Notes: generated from the sequence alone by a model not told the origin. 64,000 bases of DNA from SZAS-103 sp038316385 (GCA_038316385.1 JBBQAN010000003.1:1-64000); one strand, 5' to 3'. Shown: positions 37,310-45,797, counted from the first letter of the stretch. A program made the numbers and translations.

Positions 37310-38637
37310 TGTCTACTCCGCGAGCCCCACAAGGCACCGATATCGGTGCCTCAGCGCGTGCCGTGGCGGCGCAAGTAATCGATGCCGTGTTACACGATGG
37401 CCGCTCGTTGAAAGCGGTGCTGGCCGAATCGCTGCCTGAAATCCCCGACGTGCGAGATCGAGCACTCGTCGAAGCGATCTGCTTCCATGCATTGCGCCAT
37501 CAACGCCGCCATCGACACGCGCTGTCGCAGTGGATGGAAAAGCCGCTGCAACAACGCGAACATGCCATCGAAGCGCTGCTACTCGCAGGGCTGGCGCAAC
37601 TTGATGCGCTCGGGCTTCCCGCCCACGCAGCGGTGTCGGCAACGGCCGAAGCGGCTCGGCTATTGCGGCGTCCCGCATTCGTCGGATTGGTGAATGCGCT
37701 GTTGCGTCGCGCATCGCGCGAACCGTGGCCGGTCAGCGATAACCCGACGATCGTGCATTCGTACCCCGACTGGCTCGCAGCGCGCCTGCGCGCCGATTGG
37801 CCGGACGACTGGGAGGCAGTGCTTGCAGCAGGCAACAAGATCGCGCCACTGTGGTTGCGGGTGAACGCGCGCGCGACCGATCGCGCAACCTATGCGCAAA
37901 GCCTGCACGCTGCGAAAATCGCATGCATATCGCCGGACGGATTCGAGTTTGCGCTGCGACTCGATCAAGGCGCCGCCCCCGAAGGCTTGCCAGGCTGGGG
38001 CGAAGGCGTGGTGTCGGTGCAGGATGGCGCCGCCCAACTCGCTGCCATCGCGCTAGATCTGCGCCGGGACGAGCGCGTACTCGATGCGTGTTGCGCCCCA
38101 GGCGGCAAGACCGCAGCCATGCTCGAAATCACCGACATCGTGTTGATTGCGCTCGACAACGATCCCGAACGATTGGCGCGCGTGGATGCGACGCTGCATC
38201 GATTGCAACTGCGCAGAAACACGACATTGAAATCCGCTGATGCAGCCGATCTCGACGCATGGTGGGATGGCGAAGCGTTCGATGCCGTGCTGCTCGATGC
38301 GCCCTGCTCCGGCACCGGCATCATCCGCCGTCAGCCCGATATCAAATGGCATCGCCGCGAGTCCGATCTGGCCATATTGACGACGACACAGGATCGCTTG
38401 CTCGACGCGCTCTGGCGCGTCGTCAAACCGGGTGGGCGGATGTTGTATGCGACTTGCTCGATCCTGCGCGTCGAGAATTCCGAACGCATCGCGGCGTTCC
38501 TCGCACGCACCAACGACGCCGAAGACATGCCGCTGGATGCGCGCTTCGGTCGTGCCGCCGAACCCGGTCGCCAACGCCTGCCCGGCGATGACGGCATGGA
38601 CGGTTTCTACTACGCGCTACTGCGCAAAAGCCGCTGA
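37309..38637 (+). CDS. rsmB: 16S rRNA (cytosine-C5) methyltransferase RsmB
   Basis: The 442-residue protein has an N-terminal NusB-like RNA-binding domain (about 15-155). The methyltransferase domain follows, with SAM motif LDACCAPGGKTAAML, DAPCSGTGIIRRQPDIKW, and YATCSILRVENSE holding the catalytic cysteine. It methylates C967 of 16S rRNA. It is the third gene of the coupled def-fmt-rsmB operon; the ATG overlaps the fmt stop (TGATG). Confidence 0.95.
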   Translation: MSTPRAPQGTDIGASARAVAAQVIDAVLHDGRSLKAVLAESLPEIPDVRDRALVEAICFHALRHQRRHRHALSQWMEKPLQQREHAIEALLLAGLAQLDALGLPAHAAVSATAEAARLLRRPAFVGLVNALLRRASREPWPVSDNPTIVHSYPDWLAARLRADWPDDWEAVLAAGNKIAPLWLRVNARATDRATYAQSLHAAKIACISPDGFEFALRLDQGAAPEGLPGWGEGVVSVQDGAAQLAAIALDLRRDERVLDACCAPGGKTAAMLEITDIVLIALDNDPERLARVDATLHRLQLRRNTTLKSADAADLDAWWDGEAFDAVLLDAPCSGTGIIRRQPDIKWHRRESDLAILTTTQDRLLDALWRVVKPGGRMLYATCSILRVENSERIAAFLARTNDAEDMPLDARFGRAAEPGRQRLPGDDGMDGFYYALLRKSR

Positions 38638-38691
38638 GCTTGGCGCCATGCGGTTTGCGCGCGCAACGCGTAAAAATGCTGCGATCGCACG

Positions 38692-38720
38692 TTGACATGC
38701 TGAGCCTGCGTGGGTACGGT
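38692..38720 (+). promoter_or_regulatory. Sigma-70-type promoter for nrdJ
   Basis: TTGACA at 38692-38697 and TACGGT at 38715-38720 are separated by exactly 17 bp. Transcription would begin near 38727, leaving a leader of about 270 nt before nrdJa. No NrdR-box pair was recognised nearby. Confidence 0.6.
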
Positions 38721-38721
38721 G

Positions 38722-38994
38722 AATGCCCGCCGCGACCCAAGATATAGGGTTCGCACCGGGAGGGCAGCACCAGCCGTTGGGTTGGGCTGAAGCAAGCCGA
38801 AGAACGAGGAAAAGCCATGGGGCCGGTCGCGTCAATCCGGATCGCAGCGGCATTGAAGCTCGTCATCACGCGTCGGCAACGCGCGCAGGAATGCGTGCGG
38901 GCGAAGCGTCGGCGACCCTGAAAAAGACAACTCGCACATCGCAACCACCCGATCATTGCAGTCACCAAAAACAAGAATCAAGGAATCGTCCCGT
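38722..38994 (+). ncRNA. Candidate structured 5' leader of nrdJ
   Basis: The 357 bp between rsmB and nrdJa has no plausible gene but shows nested helices. TGCCC (about 38724) can pair with GGGCA (about 38763). Inside it GCGACCC pairs with GGGTTCGC (one bulge) around an AAGATATA loop. AGCC-GTTGGGTT-GGCT follows. A purine-rich AAGCCGAAGAACGAGGAAAAGCC segment and more GC helices lead to an AAGGA ribosome-binding site. The cobalamin-riboswitch B12 box is not present. A candidate RNA motif named after nrdJ has been reported in the literature as I recall; identity with it is untested. Confidence 0.4.
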
Positions 38995-41145
38995 ATGAGC
39001 ACAGCCCGTCTCGAGATCGTCAAACCCGAAGGCACGCAGGAAATCGCGATGCAACCCGCCTCCTGGGACATCTGGGACAAGAAGTACCGCCTCAAGACCA
39101 AGACCGGTGCGCCGGTCGATTCCGACATCGACCACACCTACCAGCGCGTCGCGCGCGCGCTCGCCGATGCCGAGCCGACACCCGAGGAAAAATCCTACTG
39201 GTACGAGCGTTTCCTGTGGGCGCTGCGCCGTGGCGCGATTCCCGCCGGACGCATCACCTCGAATGCCGGCGCGCTTGAGCACAAGCCGGCCACGTCGACG
39301 ATCAACTGCACCGTCAGTGGCACGATTGAAGATTCCATGGACGGCATCCTCGACAAGGTCCACGAAGCCGGCCTCACGCTGAAAGCCGGCTGCGGCATCG
39401 GCTACGAATTCTCGACGCTGCGCCCGCGCGGCGCGTACGTGTCGGGCGCGGGCGCACACACGTCCGGCCCGCTGAGCTTCATGGATATCTACGACAAGAT
39501 GTGCTTCACCGTGTCGTCCGCAGGCGGTCGTCGTGGCGCACAGATGGGCACGTTCGACGTCAGCCATCCGGATGTACGCGAGTTCATCAAGGCCAAGCGC
39601 GAAGACGGCCGCTTGCGCCAATTCAATCTCTCGCTGCTGGTCACCGACGGTTTCATGGAAGCCGTGCAGAACGATGGCGACTGGCCGCTGGTGTTCCCGA
39701 TCAACATCAAGGAACAGGGCGACTTCCATCTCGACGATGCCGCCACCGTCAGCTGGCGCGAATGGCCAACCCACAAGACCTATGTGACCCGCGAAGACGG
39801 CCTCGTCGCCTGCAAGATCTACGGCCACGTCAAGGCGCGGCATTTGTGGGACATGATCATGGTGTCCACCTACGATTTCGCCGAGCCCGGTTTCATCCTC
39901 ATCGACCGCGTCAACGAGATGAACAACAACTGGTGGTGCGAAAACATCCGCGCGACCAATCCCTGCGGCGAACAACCGTTGCCGCCGTATGGCGCCTGCC
40001 TGCTCGGCTCGGTGAACCTCACCAACTTCGTGCACGACGCGTTCACCGATCGTGCCCGTTTCGATTGGGATGAGTACAAGGAAGTCGTGCGCGTGTTCAC
40101 CCGCATGCTCGACAACGTCGTTGAAGTGAATGGCCTGCCGTTGCAGCAGCAGCGCGACGAGATCGTGCGCAAGCGCCGCCATGGCATGGGCTTCCTTGGG
40201 CTCGGTTCGACGATGACGATGCTGCGCCAGCAGTACGGTTCGCCAGAAGCCTGCGAATTCACCGAGGGTGTTGCGCGCGAAATGGCGATCGCCGGCTGGG
40301 AAATGGCGTTGTCGCTGGCCGAGGAAAAAGGCCCGGCGCCGATCATGGAAGAACTATTCGACGTGACCGCCGAGATGCTGCGCAAGCGGCCAGAGATGAA
40401 AACCGATGGCTGGAAGCTCGGCAAGAAGATTCCGGGCAAGGTGCTGCACGCGAAGTATTCGCGCTACATGCAGCGCGTTGCCGAAGTCGTGCCGGAACTG
40501 GTAGAGAAATTGGCTGAGGCGGGGGCTCGTTTCACCCACCATTCCTCGATCGCACCGACCGGCACGATCTCGCTCTCGCTCGCCAACAACGCCAGCAACG
40601 GCATCGAGCCGAGCTTCGCCCATCACTACTCACGCAACGTCATCCGCGAAGGCAAGAAGTCAAAGGAAAAGGTCGAGGTTTTCAGCTACGAATTGCTCGC
40701 CTATCGCACCTTGGTAAATCCGAAGGCGATGCCGTTCTCCGAGGAAGCCGATGCCAAGCTGCCGGAGTATTTCCGCTCGGCCGATGACATCAGCCCGACC
40801 GAACACGTCGACATCCAGGCCGCCGCGCAGAAATGGGTGGATTCGTCGATCTCGAAAACCGCAAACGTGCCCACCGATTATCCGTACGCCGATTTCAAGG
40901 ACATCTACGCTTACGCGTGGAAGCAGGGCCTCAAGGGCTGCACCACGTTCCGCTTCAACCCGGCTGCGTTCCAGGGCGTGCTGGTGAAGGAAGCCGACCT
41001 CGAAAACACCCTGTACCGCTTCGAGCTCGAAGACGGATCGGTGGTCGAAGTGAAGGGCAACGAGGAAATCGAATACGATGGCGAGCAGCACACCGCCGCC
41101 AACCTGTTCGACGCGTTGAAGGAAGGGTACTACGGCAAGTTCTGA
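38995..41145 (+). CDS. nrdJa: Class II (B12-dependent) ribonucleotide reductase, large chain
   Basis: The 716-residue catalytic chain reduces ribonucleotides to deoxyribonucleotides using adenosylcobalamin, with or without oxygen. TSTINCTVSG carries the first redox cysteine. NPCGEQPLPPYGACLLGSVN holds the catalytic Asn-Cys-Glu triad and GMGFLGLGSTMTML follows. The C-terminal TSCPD and redox-cysteine region is missing here and is encoded separately as nrdJb, as in Pseudomonas aeruginosa NrdJa/NrdJb. The start at 38995 (MSTARLEIV) follows AAGGA. An H1-like gene lies between the two halves. Confidence 0.95.
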   Translation: MSTARLEIVKPEGTQEIAMQPASWDIWDKKYRLKTKTGAPVDSDIDHTYQRVARALADAEPTPEEKSYWYERFLWALRRGAIPAGRITSNAGALEHKPATSTINCTVSGTIEDSMDGILDKVHEAGLTLKAGCGIGYEFSTLRPRGAYVSGAGAHTSGPLSFMDIYDKMCFTVSSAGGRRGAQMGTFDVSHPDVREFIKAKREDGRLRQFNLSLLVTDGFMEAVQNDGDWPLVFPINIKEQGDFHLDDAATVSWREWPTHKTYVTREDGLVACKIYGHVKARHLWDMIMVSTYDFAEPGFILIDRVNEMNNNWWCENIRATNPCGEQPLPPYGACLLGSVNLTNFVHDAFTDRARFDWDEYKEVVRVFTRMLDNVVEVNGLPLQQQRDEIVRKRRHGMGFLGLGSTMTMLRQQYGSPEACEFTEGVAREMAIAGWEMALSLAEEKGPAPIMEELFDVTAEMLRKRPEMKTDGWKLGKKIPGKVLHAKYSRYMQRVAEVVPELVEKLAEAGARFTHHSSIAPTGTISLSLANNASNGIEPSFAHHYSRNVIREGKKSKEKVEVFSYELLAYRTLVNPKAMPFSEEADAKLPEYFRSADDISPTEHVDIQAAAQKWVDSSISKTANVPTDYPYADFKDIYAYAWKQGLKGCTTFRFNPAAFQGVLVKEADLENTLYRFELEDGSVVEVKGNEEIEYDGEQHTAANLFDALKEGYYGKF

Positions 41146-41275
41146 CAGAAAGGTTCATGGCGAGTTCCGGATTGTTGCGGCATAACAATTCGGCGCTTCG
41201 TGCAATGTGGCGGTGATGCCGGACGCAAGACAAGCAAGCCCCGATCCACCAAAAATATCAACGAGGAGTGTTCGC

Positions 41276-41788
41276 ATGAGCAAGTCCAGGGCAAAGAAGA
41301 ACGGAAGCGTGAAAGCCACGGTGATGGGTGCGATGGAAACCGTAGGCGACAAGGCATCGACCATGATGACCGACGTCAAGCATGCCGCTTCCAACGCGGC
41401 CGACGCAGTGGTCAAGCAGGCCAAGGTGGTCAAGAAGAAGGCCGCAGCGGCCGCACACACGGTGGGCAAGGCTGTGGACGATAACGTCGTCAAGCCAGTC
41501 ACCAGCACGGTGGCAGCCGCGCGCAAGCGCATTGCCAAGGCCAGCAAAAAACCAGCCGCAAAGAAGAAGCCGACAGCGAAAAAAGCAGCTGCGAAGAAAG
41601 AACCAGCCGCGAAAAAAGTCGCTGCGAAGAAGAAGCCAACGGTGAAGAAAGCTGCCAGAAAAGTAGCGGCCAAGACGGTCGCCGCGAAGAAAGCGGTCAA
41701 GAAAGTAGTGAAGAAGGCAGCGAAGAAAATTGCTTCCGCCGCCGGCAAGGTCAAGCGCAAAGCCGCGAAAGTCGCGAAGAAAAAGTAA
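41276..41788 (+). CDS. Histone H1-like Lys/Ala-rich DNA-binding protein
   Basis: The 170-residue product has an N-terminal ~80-residue amphipathic part (ATVMGAMETVGDKASTMMTD, VKHAASNAADAVVKQAK). A long tail of KPAAKK/KKAAAKK/KKAVKK repeats follows, with almost no acidic residues. The composition resembles H1-like and AlgP-type bacterial nucleoid proteins. The start at 41276 follows GAGGAG. It probably coats DNA; any specific target is unknown. It sits between nrdJa and nrdJb and is followed by a strong hairpin. TopA in this window carries a very similar tail. Confidence 0.85.
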   Translation: MSKSRAKKNGSVKATVMGAMETVGDKASTMMTDVKHAASNAADAVVKQAKVVKKKAAAAAHTVGKAVDDNVVKPVTSTVAAARKRIAKASKKPAAKKKPTAKKAAAKKEPAAKKVAAKKKPTVKKAARKVAAKTVAAKKAVKKVVKKAAKKIASAAGKVKRKAAKVAKKK

Positions 41789-41804
41789 GGGCATGCGGAT
41801 CGAT

Positions 41805-41834
41805 CCCGGGCGCCGCAACGGCGTCCGGGGTTTG
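41805..41834 (+). terminator. Rho-independent terminator after the H1-like gene
   Basis: CCCGGGCGCCG-CAA-CGGCGTCCGGG forms an 11-bp stem with one G-U pair and a 3-base loop, followed by GTTTGT. It should separate nrdJb from the upstream transcript, at least in part. Confidence 0.65.
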
Positions 41835-41907
41835 TCGTCGCAACGCAATTCTCGCCATCACGATCGTCGTCACAACTCAGATGCAACAGTTTCGGAGAGC
41901 GGTACAG

Positions 41908-42723
41908 ATGGGCATCAGGATCGACAAGAAAATCAGCGGCTACAGCGTCGTGAAACCCGAAGACAAGGCTCCGATCTATACGATCGCTCCCGAAGAGGCC
42001 GACATCGTCGCGCCGATCGGCTTGGCCATGGCCGAAGTGATCCAGATGCACGAGCGCCTGGAGCGCCCGGAAGTGCTGATCGGATCCACCTACAAGATCA
42101 AGTCGCCGCTGGTCGAGCACGCGATGTACGTCACCATCAACGACATCGTGCTCAACCACGGCACCGAACACGAACTGCGTCGACCGTTCGAGGTATTCAT
42201 CAATTCCAAGTCGATGGACCACTTCCAGTGGATCGTCGCGCTCACCCGCATCATGTCGGCGGTGTTCCGCAAGGGCGGCGACGTCACCTTCCTCGTCGAG
42301 GAAATGAAGGCCGTGTTCGACCCGCGCGGCGGCTACTTCAAGGCCGGCGGCGTGTACATGCCGTCGATCGTCGCCGAAATCGGAGCGGTGGTGGAAGAAC
42401 ACATGAAGTCGATCGGCCTGATCGTCGGCGACGACCTCAGCGATGCGCAGAAATCACTCATCGCCGAAAAACGCGCCGCCTACGACGCCCGCGCAAAAAA
42501 AAACTCTGAAATAAGCCTCGGCGTCGCCGGCGAAATGGGCGGCGCCATGGTCGAACCCCCACGCAGCGCGGCGACCGCATCACACGAAGATATTTCCGTC
42601 ACCGGCGAAGGCACGTCCTTCCCGCCGAGCGCGACCCTGTGCCACAAGTGCAGCGCGAAAGCCGTGATCATGATGGATGGGTGTGCTACTTGTTTGAATT
42701 GCGGATACTCAAAATGTGGGTAG
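41908..42723 (+). CDS. nrdJb: Class II ribonucleotide reductase small chain (TSCPD domain)
   Basis: The 271-residue protein has the TSCPD-type domain (HFQWIVALTRIMSAVFRKGG, AVFDPRGGYF) at about 100-150. A zinc-ribbon-like C-terminus (CHKCSAKAV, then CATCLNCGYSKCG) supplies the shuttle cysteines that re-reduce the active site of NrdJa. The start at 41908 (MGIRIDKKISGY) has GGAGAG 8 bp upstream; an in-frame ATG at 41881 is a weaker choice. It works with nrdJa but is separated from it by an H1-like gene and a terminator, so it may have its own promoter. Confidence 0.9.
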   Translation: MGIRIDKKISGYSVVKPEDKAPIYTIAPEEADIVAPIGLAMAEVIQMHERLERPEVLIGSTYKIKSPLVEHAMYVTINDIVLNHGTEHELRRPFEVFINSKSMDHFQWIVALTRIMSAVFRKGGDVTFLVEEMKAVFDPRGGYFKAGGVYMPSIVAEIGAVVEEHMKSIGLIVGDDLSDAQKSLIAEKRAAYDARAKKNSEISLGVAGEMGGAMVEPPRSAATASHEDISVTGEGTSFPPSATLCHKCSAKAVIMMDGCATCLNCGYSKCG

Positions 42724-42784
42724 CCCGCGCTCCAGCAAATGGTCCCCGGTTGCGCGGCGCGATTCGTAGTCGCACACTGGTGCC

Positions 42785-43264
42785 ATGAGCCGAATCAGGC
42801 CGACGTTGGACTCGATTTGCAAGTTTCGAATAATCTTGCAGAATCCATATGCCTGCATTGACGAAAAAGAAGAAGCGCTCGCTTTGCATCGGAGCGAGAA
42901 TCCTTGGGCGATCGAATCAATTCTCGATGATGACGAGACCAATTTGGCTCCTGAGGTAGATTTCGCGTCGCGGCTTCTTCGTGCTGGAAAAACGATGTCC
43001 AAGCGCGATTTCGAGCGAACCTGCAATGGAATTTTCAGAGGATATTCCCCGCGCCATCAGCGAAGAGTGTTGCTCCCTCAGCACCAAGCGTTTGTAGCCC
43101 GAAATGCTGGTCGGACCGGAGATGTTCGGGCCCGTATCGCGAGATCCCTGTCAAAATACGACCTTTCCGATCGGAACGAATTGCGCCCGCATTTCAATCG
43201 CGAATTGCTCGACGAGCGAAAGCTACGAATAATTGAGTCGGATGCCATCGAAGAGCAATATTGA
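42785..43264 (+). CDS. Unknown 159-residue protein coupled to a metallopeptidase
   Basis: The product (MSRIRPTLDSICKFRII...) is a charged, helical, soluble-looking protein with no recognised domain, membrane segment or clear helix-turn-helix. It contains a DDDETNLAPEVDF acidic stretch, then a basic half (GYSPRHQRRVLL, RNAGRTGDVRARIARSLSKY). Its stop overlaps the TTG start of the next gene by 4 bp (TTGA), so the two are translated together. The DNA here is visibly poorer in GC than its neighbours, suggesting acquisition. It could be a toxin, regulator or adaptor partner of the peptidase; none is shown. Confidence 0.7.
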   Translation: MSRIRPTLDSICKFRIILQNPYACIDEKEEALALHRSENPWAIESILDDDETNLAPEVDFASRLLRAGKTMSKRDFERTCNGIFRGYSPRHQRRVLLPQHQAFVARNAGRTGDVRARIARSLSKYDLSDRNELRPHFNRELLDERKLRIIESDAIEEQY

Positions 43265-44226
43265 CGCGCGTGCCATTTTCCGCAGATCAATTCAATGCAA
43301 TGGCAGCGAGATGCATTGAGGCCTCCACTTCTGCTGTCGACGTCGATGGCTTCGTTCCTGTTCGGAATCTTCTGGAACATTTTCAGGCGAGCATCGAGTT
43401 CCGCCCCCTTCTCGTCGAGGCAATGCTCTGCGAAAAACTGGGTGAAGCCATAGCACCTCCAAGAACACGATGGCATCTGTTGATCGATGGCGATAAACAT
43501 CCTGTTGATTCAAGAGCCGTAGGCGGGGAGTCATGCGCCATGCCTTTGTCTGACAGGCTGAGAAACACTATCGCTCACGAACTTGCGCATACATTGGCAT
43601 TTCGGACGACAGATTCGGGTCAAGAGCTAATGCTGCTGTACTCGAAGGGAAAACAAGTCTCTCGTGTAGACGAAGTGGCAGAAATCGAGCGTCGTACGGA
43701 AGAGTTGTCGCCTTTGTTGTTAGTGGCGGATTCCTCAATTGCTCAAGCTTTTCGCCTTGATCTAGACAGGCTTCACATTGACGATTTGACTCGCGCTCGA
43801 GCCAAATTTGGGGTTTCGAGATATATCTTGGTAAGCAGACTGGATTTACAGGCACGGTTTGGCGATACGCGAATCGCGCTTAGACCATCTCTGTCTAACG
43901 TCGGGATTGGAGTCGGAAAGTGGGGGGCTGACGGAATACCGAGTCTACTTGGTATGCCGATGTACCTGAACTTTGATCGTGCGATCGCTCCAAAGTTTTT
44001 TCATTGGGCATACAGGGAAAAGCAGCTCGATTTTTATTCGATCACGTCAGATCCCAACTTCGTCCTGAACGGTGGAGCATCACTTGAAACGACTCTGATC
44101 GCTAAAGCTGGAACACCACGAAACCCAGAATCTACCAAGATGAAAGTCAACATCTCTGTTGAAAAACGCGCACGAAAGATCGGAGGCACTTTTTTTGTGC
44201 TCGTGTCATCTGATGGTGAACTTTGA
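43261..44226 (+). CDS. ImmA/IrrE-like zinc metallopeptidase
   Basis: The 321-residue product contains NTIAHELAHTLAF, with the zinc ligands H106 and H110 and catalytic E107. A downstream EIERRTEELSPLLLV (141-155) matches the ImmA/IrrE layout in which a glutamate is the third ligand. Members such as ImmA cleave repressors and IrrE controls DNA-damage responses; many sit in mobile elements or toxin-antitoxin loci. The C-terminal ~170 residues are unfamiliar. It starts with TTG overlapping the previous stop. It ends 1 bp before an EthD-type gene. Codon use and GC content are unlike the flanks. Confidence 0.75.
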   Translation: MTRVPFSADQFNAMAARCIEASTSAVDVDGFVPVRNLLEHFQASIEFRPLLVEAMLCEKLGEAIAPPRTRWHLLIDGDKHPVDSRAVGGESCAMPLSDRLRNTIAHELAHTLAFRTTDSGQELMLLYSKGKQVSRVDEVAEIERRTEELSPLLLVADSSIAQAFRLDLDRLHIDDLTRARAKFGVSRYILVSRLDLQARFGDTRIALRPSLSNVGIGVGKWGADGIPSLLGMPMYLNFDRAIAPKFFHWAYREKQLDFYSITSDPNFVLNGGASLETTLIAKAGTPRNPESTKMKVNISVEKRARKIGGTFFVLVSSDGEL

Positions 44227-44227
44227 A

Positions 44228-44554
44228 ATGATCCACCTCAACATCCTCTACCCCAACACTCCGGGTAGTCGCTTCGACATGGACTACTACCTCGGCACCC
44301 ATATGCCGATGTCGAAGCGCCTACTCGGCGACGCCTGCAAGTCCATCGCGATCAAGCGCGGCATCCCCGGCGCGACGCCCGGTGCGCCGGCTGCGTACAT
44401 CGTGTGCTGCCGCATGGAGTTCGAATCCATCGACGCCTTCCTCGCGGCGTGGGCATTGCATGGCGAAACGCTCGGCAGTGATATTCCGAAAGCGAAGCGC
44501 ACACATAACGCGATCTTCGCGACTTGTGGTGATGGGCGGTCTTCAACGGGGTGA
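44228..44554 (+). CDS. EthD family protein
   Basis: The 108-residue ferredoxin-like-fold protein begins MIHLNILYPNTPGSRFDMDYY and has LGTHMPMSKRLLGDA, the EthD hallmark. Such small dimeric proteins assist degradation or modification of organic compounds; the precise reaction is usually unknown. The start at 44228 is the conserved methionine and lies 2 bp after the metallopeptidase stop. GC content returns to the host level here, so the gene probably belongs to the core side of the insert boundary. Confidence 0.85.
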   Translation: MIHLNILYPNTPGSRFDMDYYLGTHMPMSKRLLGDACKSIAIKRGIPGATPGAPAAYIVCCRMEFESIDAFLAAWALHGETLGSDIPKAKRTHNAIFATCGDGRSSTG

Positions 44555-44620
44555 CTTCGCGCACTTGTGCCGCATCGCGCTTGGCCGCAGTCTGCGCACT
44601 TTCCGACTTAGGCAACCCGC

Positions 44621-45130
44621 ATGGCGACGCCAAACCTCGCACCCTTGTTGATGATTCCCGTGCTCGGCTGGCTCGTCTGGCGTCGCGTGAGGCGGCAATT
44701 CGGGCGGCAACCTTTTCGTCCGAAGGCACAGATGATGCGGCTGGTATTGCTCGGATTGGTGGCTGCGGGAATGGTATGCCTGGCGTTCGCGCAGACGATG
44801 TTCGCAGCGGCAATCGGAATCGGCATGGGCGGCGGCGCCAGCATCGGCGTGATCAACCTGAAACTCACGCGCTTCGAGTGGGCAGCGGACGGCGACTTCT
44901 ACTATCCGCATCCCTATGTCGGCGCGGCGCTGAGTTTGCTTCTGGTCGGCCGATTGCTGTACCGCGCCGCGATACTTGAGGGCATGTCCAGCTTCATCAG
45001 TCAGCCACCGCCAAGCGTGGGACAAAGTCCGCTCACGATGGGATTATTCGCATTGCTGGTCGGCTATTACGTTGCCTATCTCGCTGGTTTGATGCTCGTA
45101 CGCAGTCGCCACCTCAGCAACACGCAGTAG
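44621..45130 (+). CDS. Inner-membrane protein of unknown function (DUF1453-like)
   Basis: The 169-residue protein has four to five hydrophobic helices. The N-terminal PLLMIPVLGWLVWRRVRRQF is followed by a basic loop, then a glycine-rich helix (AAAIGIGMGGGASIGV). It resembles DUF1453/CcdC-like membrane proteins from memory. No catalytic motif is visible. It lies 66 bp after the EthD gene on the same strand. Confidence 0.65.
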   Translation: MATPNLAPLLMIPVLGWLVWRRVRRQFGRQPFRPKAQMMRLVLLGLVAAGMVCLAFAQTMFAAAIGIGMGGGASIGVINLKLTRFEWAADGDFYYPHPYVGAALSLLLVGRLLYRAAILEGMSSFISQPPPSVGQSPLTMGLFALLVGYYVAYLAGLMLVRSRHLSNTQ

Positions 45131-45249
45131 TTCACGATCGATCACTTGGAGCAGCCGAGCCAGCAAGCGCAACGCCAAGGTCGGTAGCGGGGACTAGGGT
45201 TTTTTCTTCGCAAGAGCAGATCGGGTGGAATCATAGCCGCGAGTACCGC

Positions 45250-45277
45250 AATAAAACGGGCGCCCATTGGGCGCCCG
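45250..45277 (-). terminator. Rho-independent terminator of the glycine-zipper gene
   Basis: CGGGCGCCC-ATT-GGGCGCCCG (45257-45277) is a perfect 9-bp stem. On the minus strand it is followed by TTTTATT, so it terminates transcripts from the gene at 45327-45797. The rest of 45131-45326 shows no gene. Confidence 0.8.
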
Positions 45278-45326
45278 CGATTACATCAACATCGGCAACG
45301 GACTACAACGTCCGTGCTGATTGAAC

Positions 45327-45797
45327 TCAGATGCGATGCCACGCAGCGCGAGTGGCCTGCTTGGCTTCGTCCCAAGTCAGGCGCGACGCGCCCTTGGTGC
45401 GATCCCAATCCGCCGCGAGCTTGGATTCGGCGTGGTGCCAGGTACCGTCGGAATTTTCAATCCGATTCATGTAGCCGGCACGGTAGGCGGGCGCATAGTC
45501 GTTGTAGGTGTATTCCTTGTTGTAATAAGGCTCGTTGATGTACGAATCGCGCCAATAGGTCTCTTCGGCCGTCGGGTTGACCGCTTCGCCAACGCCCTTG
45601 CCGGCCAGACCACCAACAACTGCGCCAACCACGCCGCCTACGACTGTGCCGACCGGGCCTACGACAGAACCGACTGCGGCACCAGCGGCCGCGCCGCCCG
45701 CAGCACCGAGTCCAGTGCCGACCGGATGCGCGCCAGGCGCACCGCTGATCGGGTCACGGTTCATGTCACGCGCTTCTTCTTTTTTGATGTCTGTCAT
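45327..45797 (-). CDS. Glycine-zipper protein
   Basis: The 156-residue product has an N-terminal DPISGAPGAHPVGTGLGAAGG. A glycine-zipper hydrophobic segment (VGSVVGPVGTVVGGVVGAVV) follows at about 40-70. The polar C-terminal half is rich in Tyr, Trp and Asn (YWRDSYINEPYYNKEY, WDRTKGASRLTWDEAK). This family is common in Xanthomonadales and Burkholderia and is associated with stress responses; the molecular function is unknown. It lacks a signal peptide. Confidence 0.8.
   Translation of the reverse strand: MTDIKKEEARDMNRDPISGAPGAHPVGTGLGAAGGAAAGAAVGSVVGPVGTVVGGVVGAVVGGLAGKGVGEAVNPTAEETYWRDSYINEPYYNKEYTYNDYAPAYRAGYMNRIENSDGTWHHAESKLAADWDRTKGASRLTWDEAKQATRAAWHRI

Noticed and set aside
38721..38994. 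Cobalamin riboswitch upstream of nrdJ
   Set aside because: GGTGAATGCCC loosely recalls the 5' half, but the conserved B12 box (of the GCCAGGAGACC kind) is absent, so it is listed only as a structured leader.
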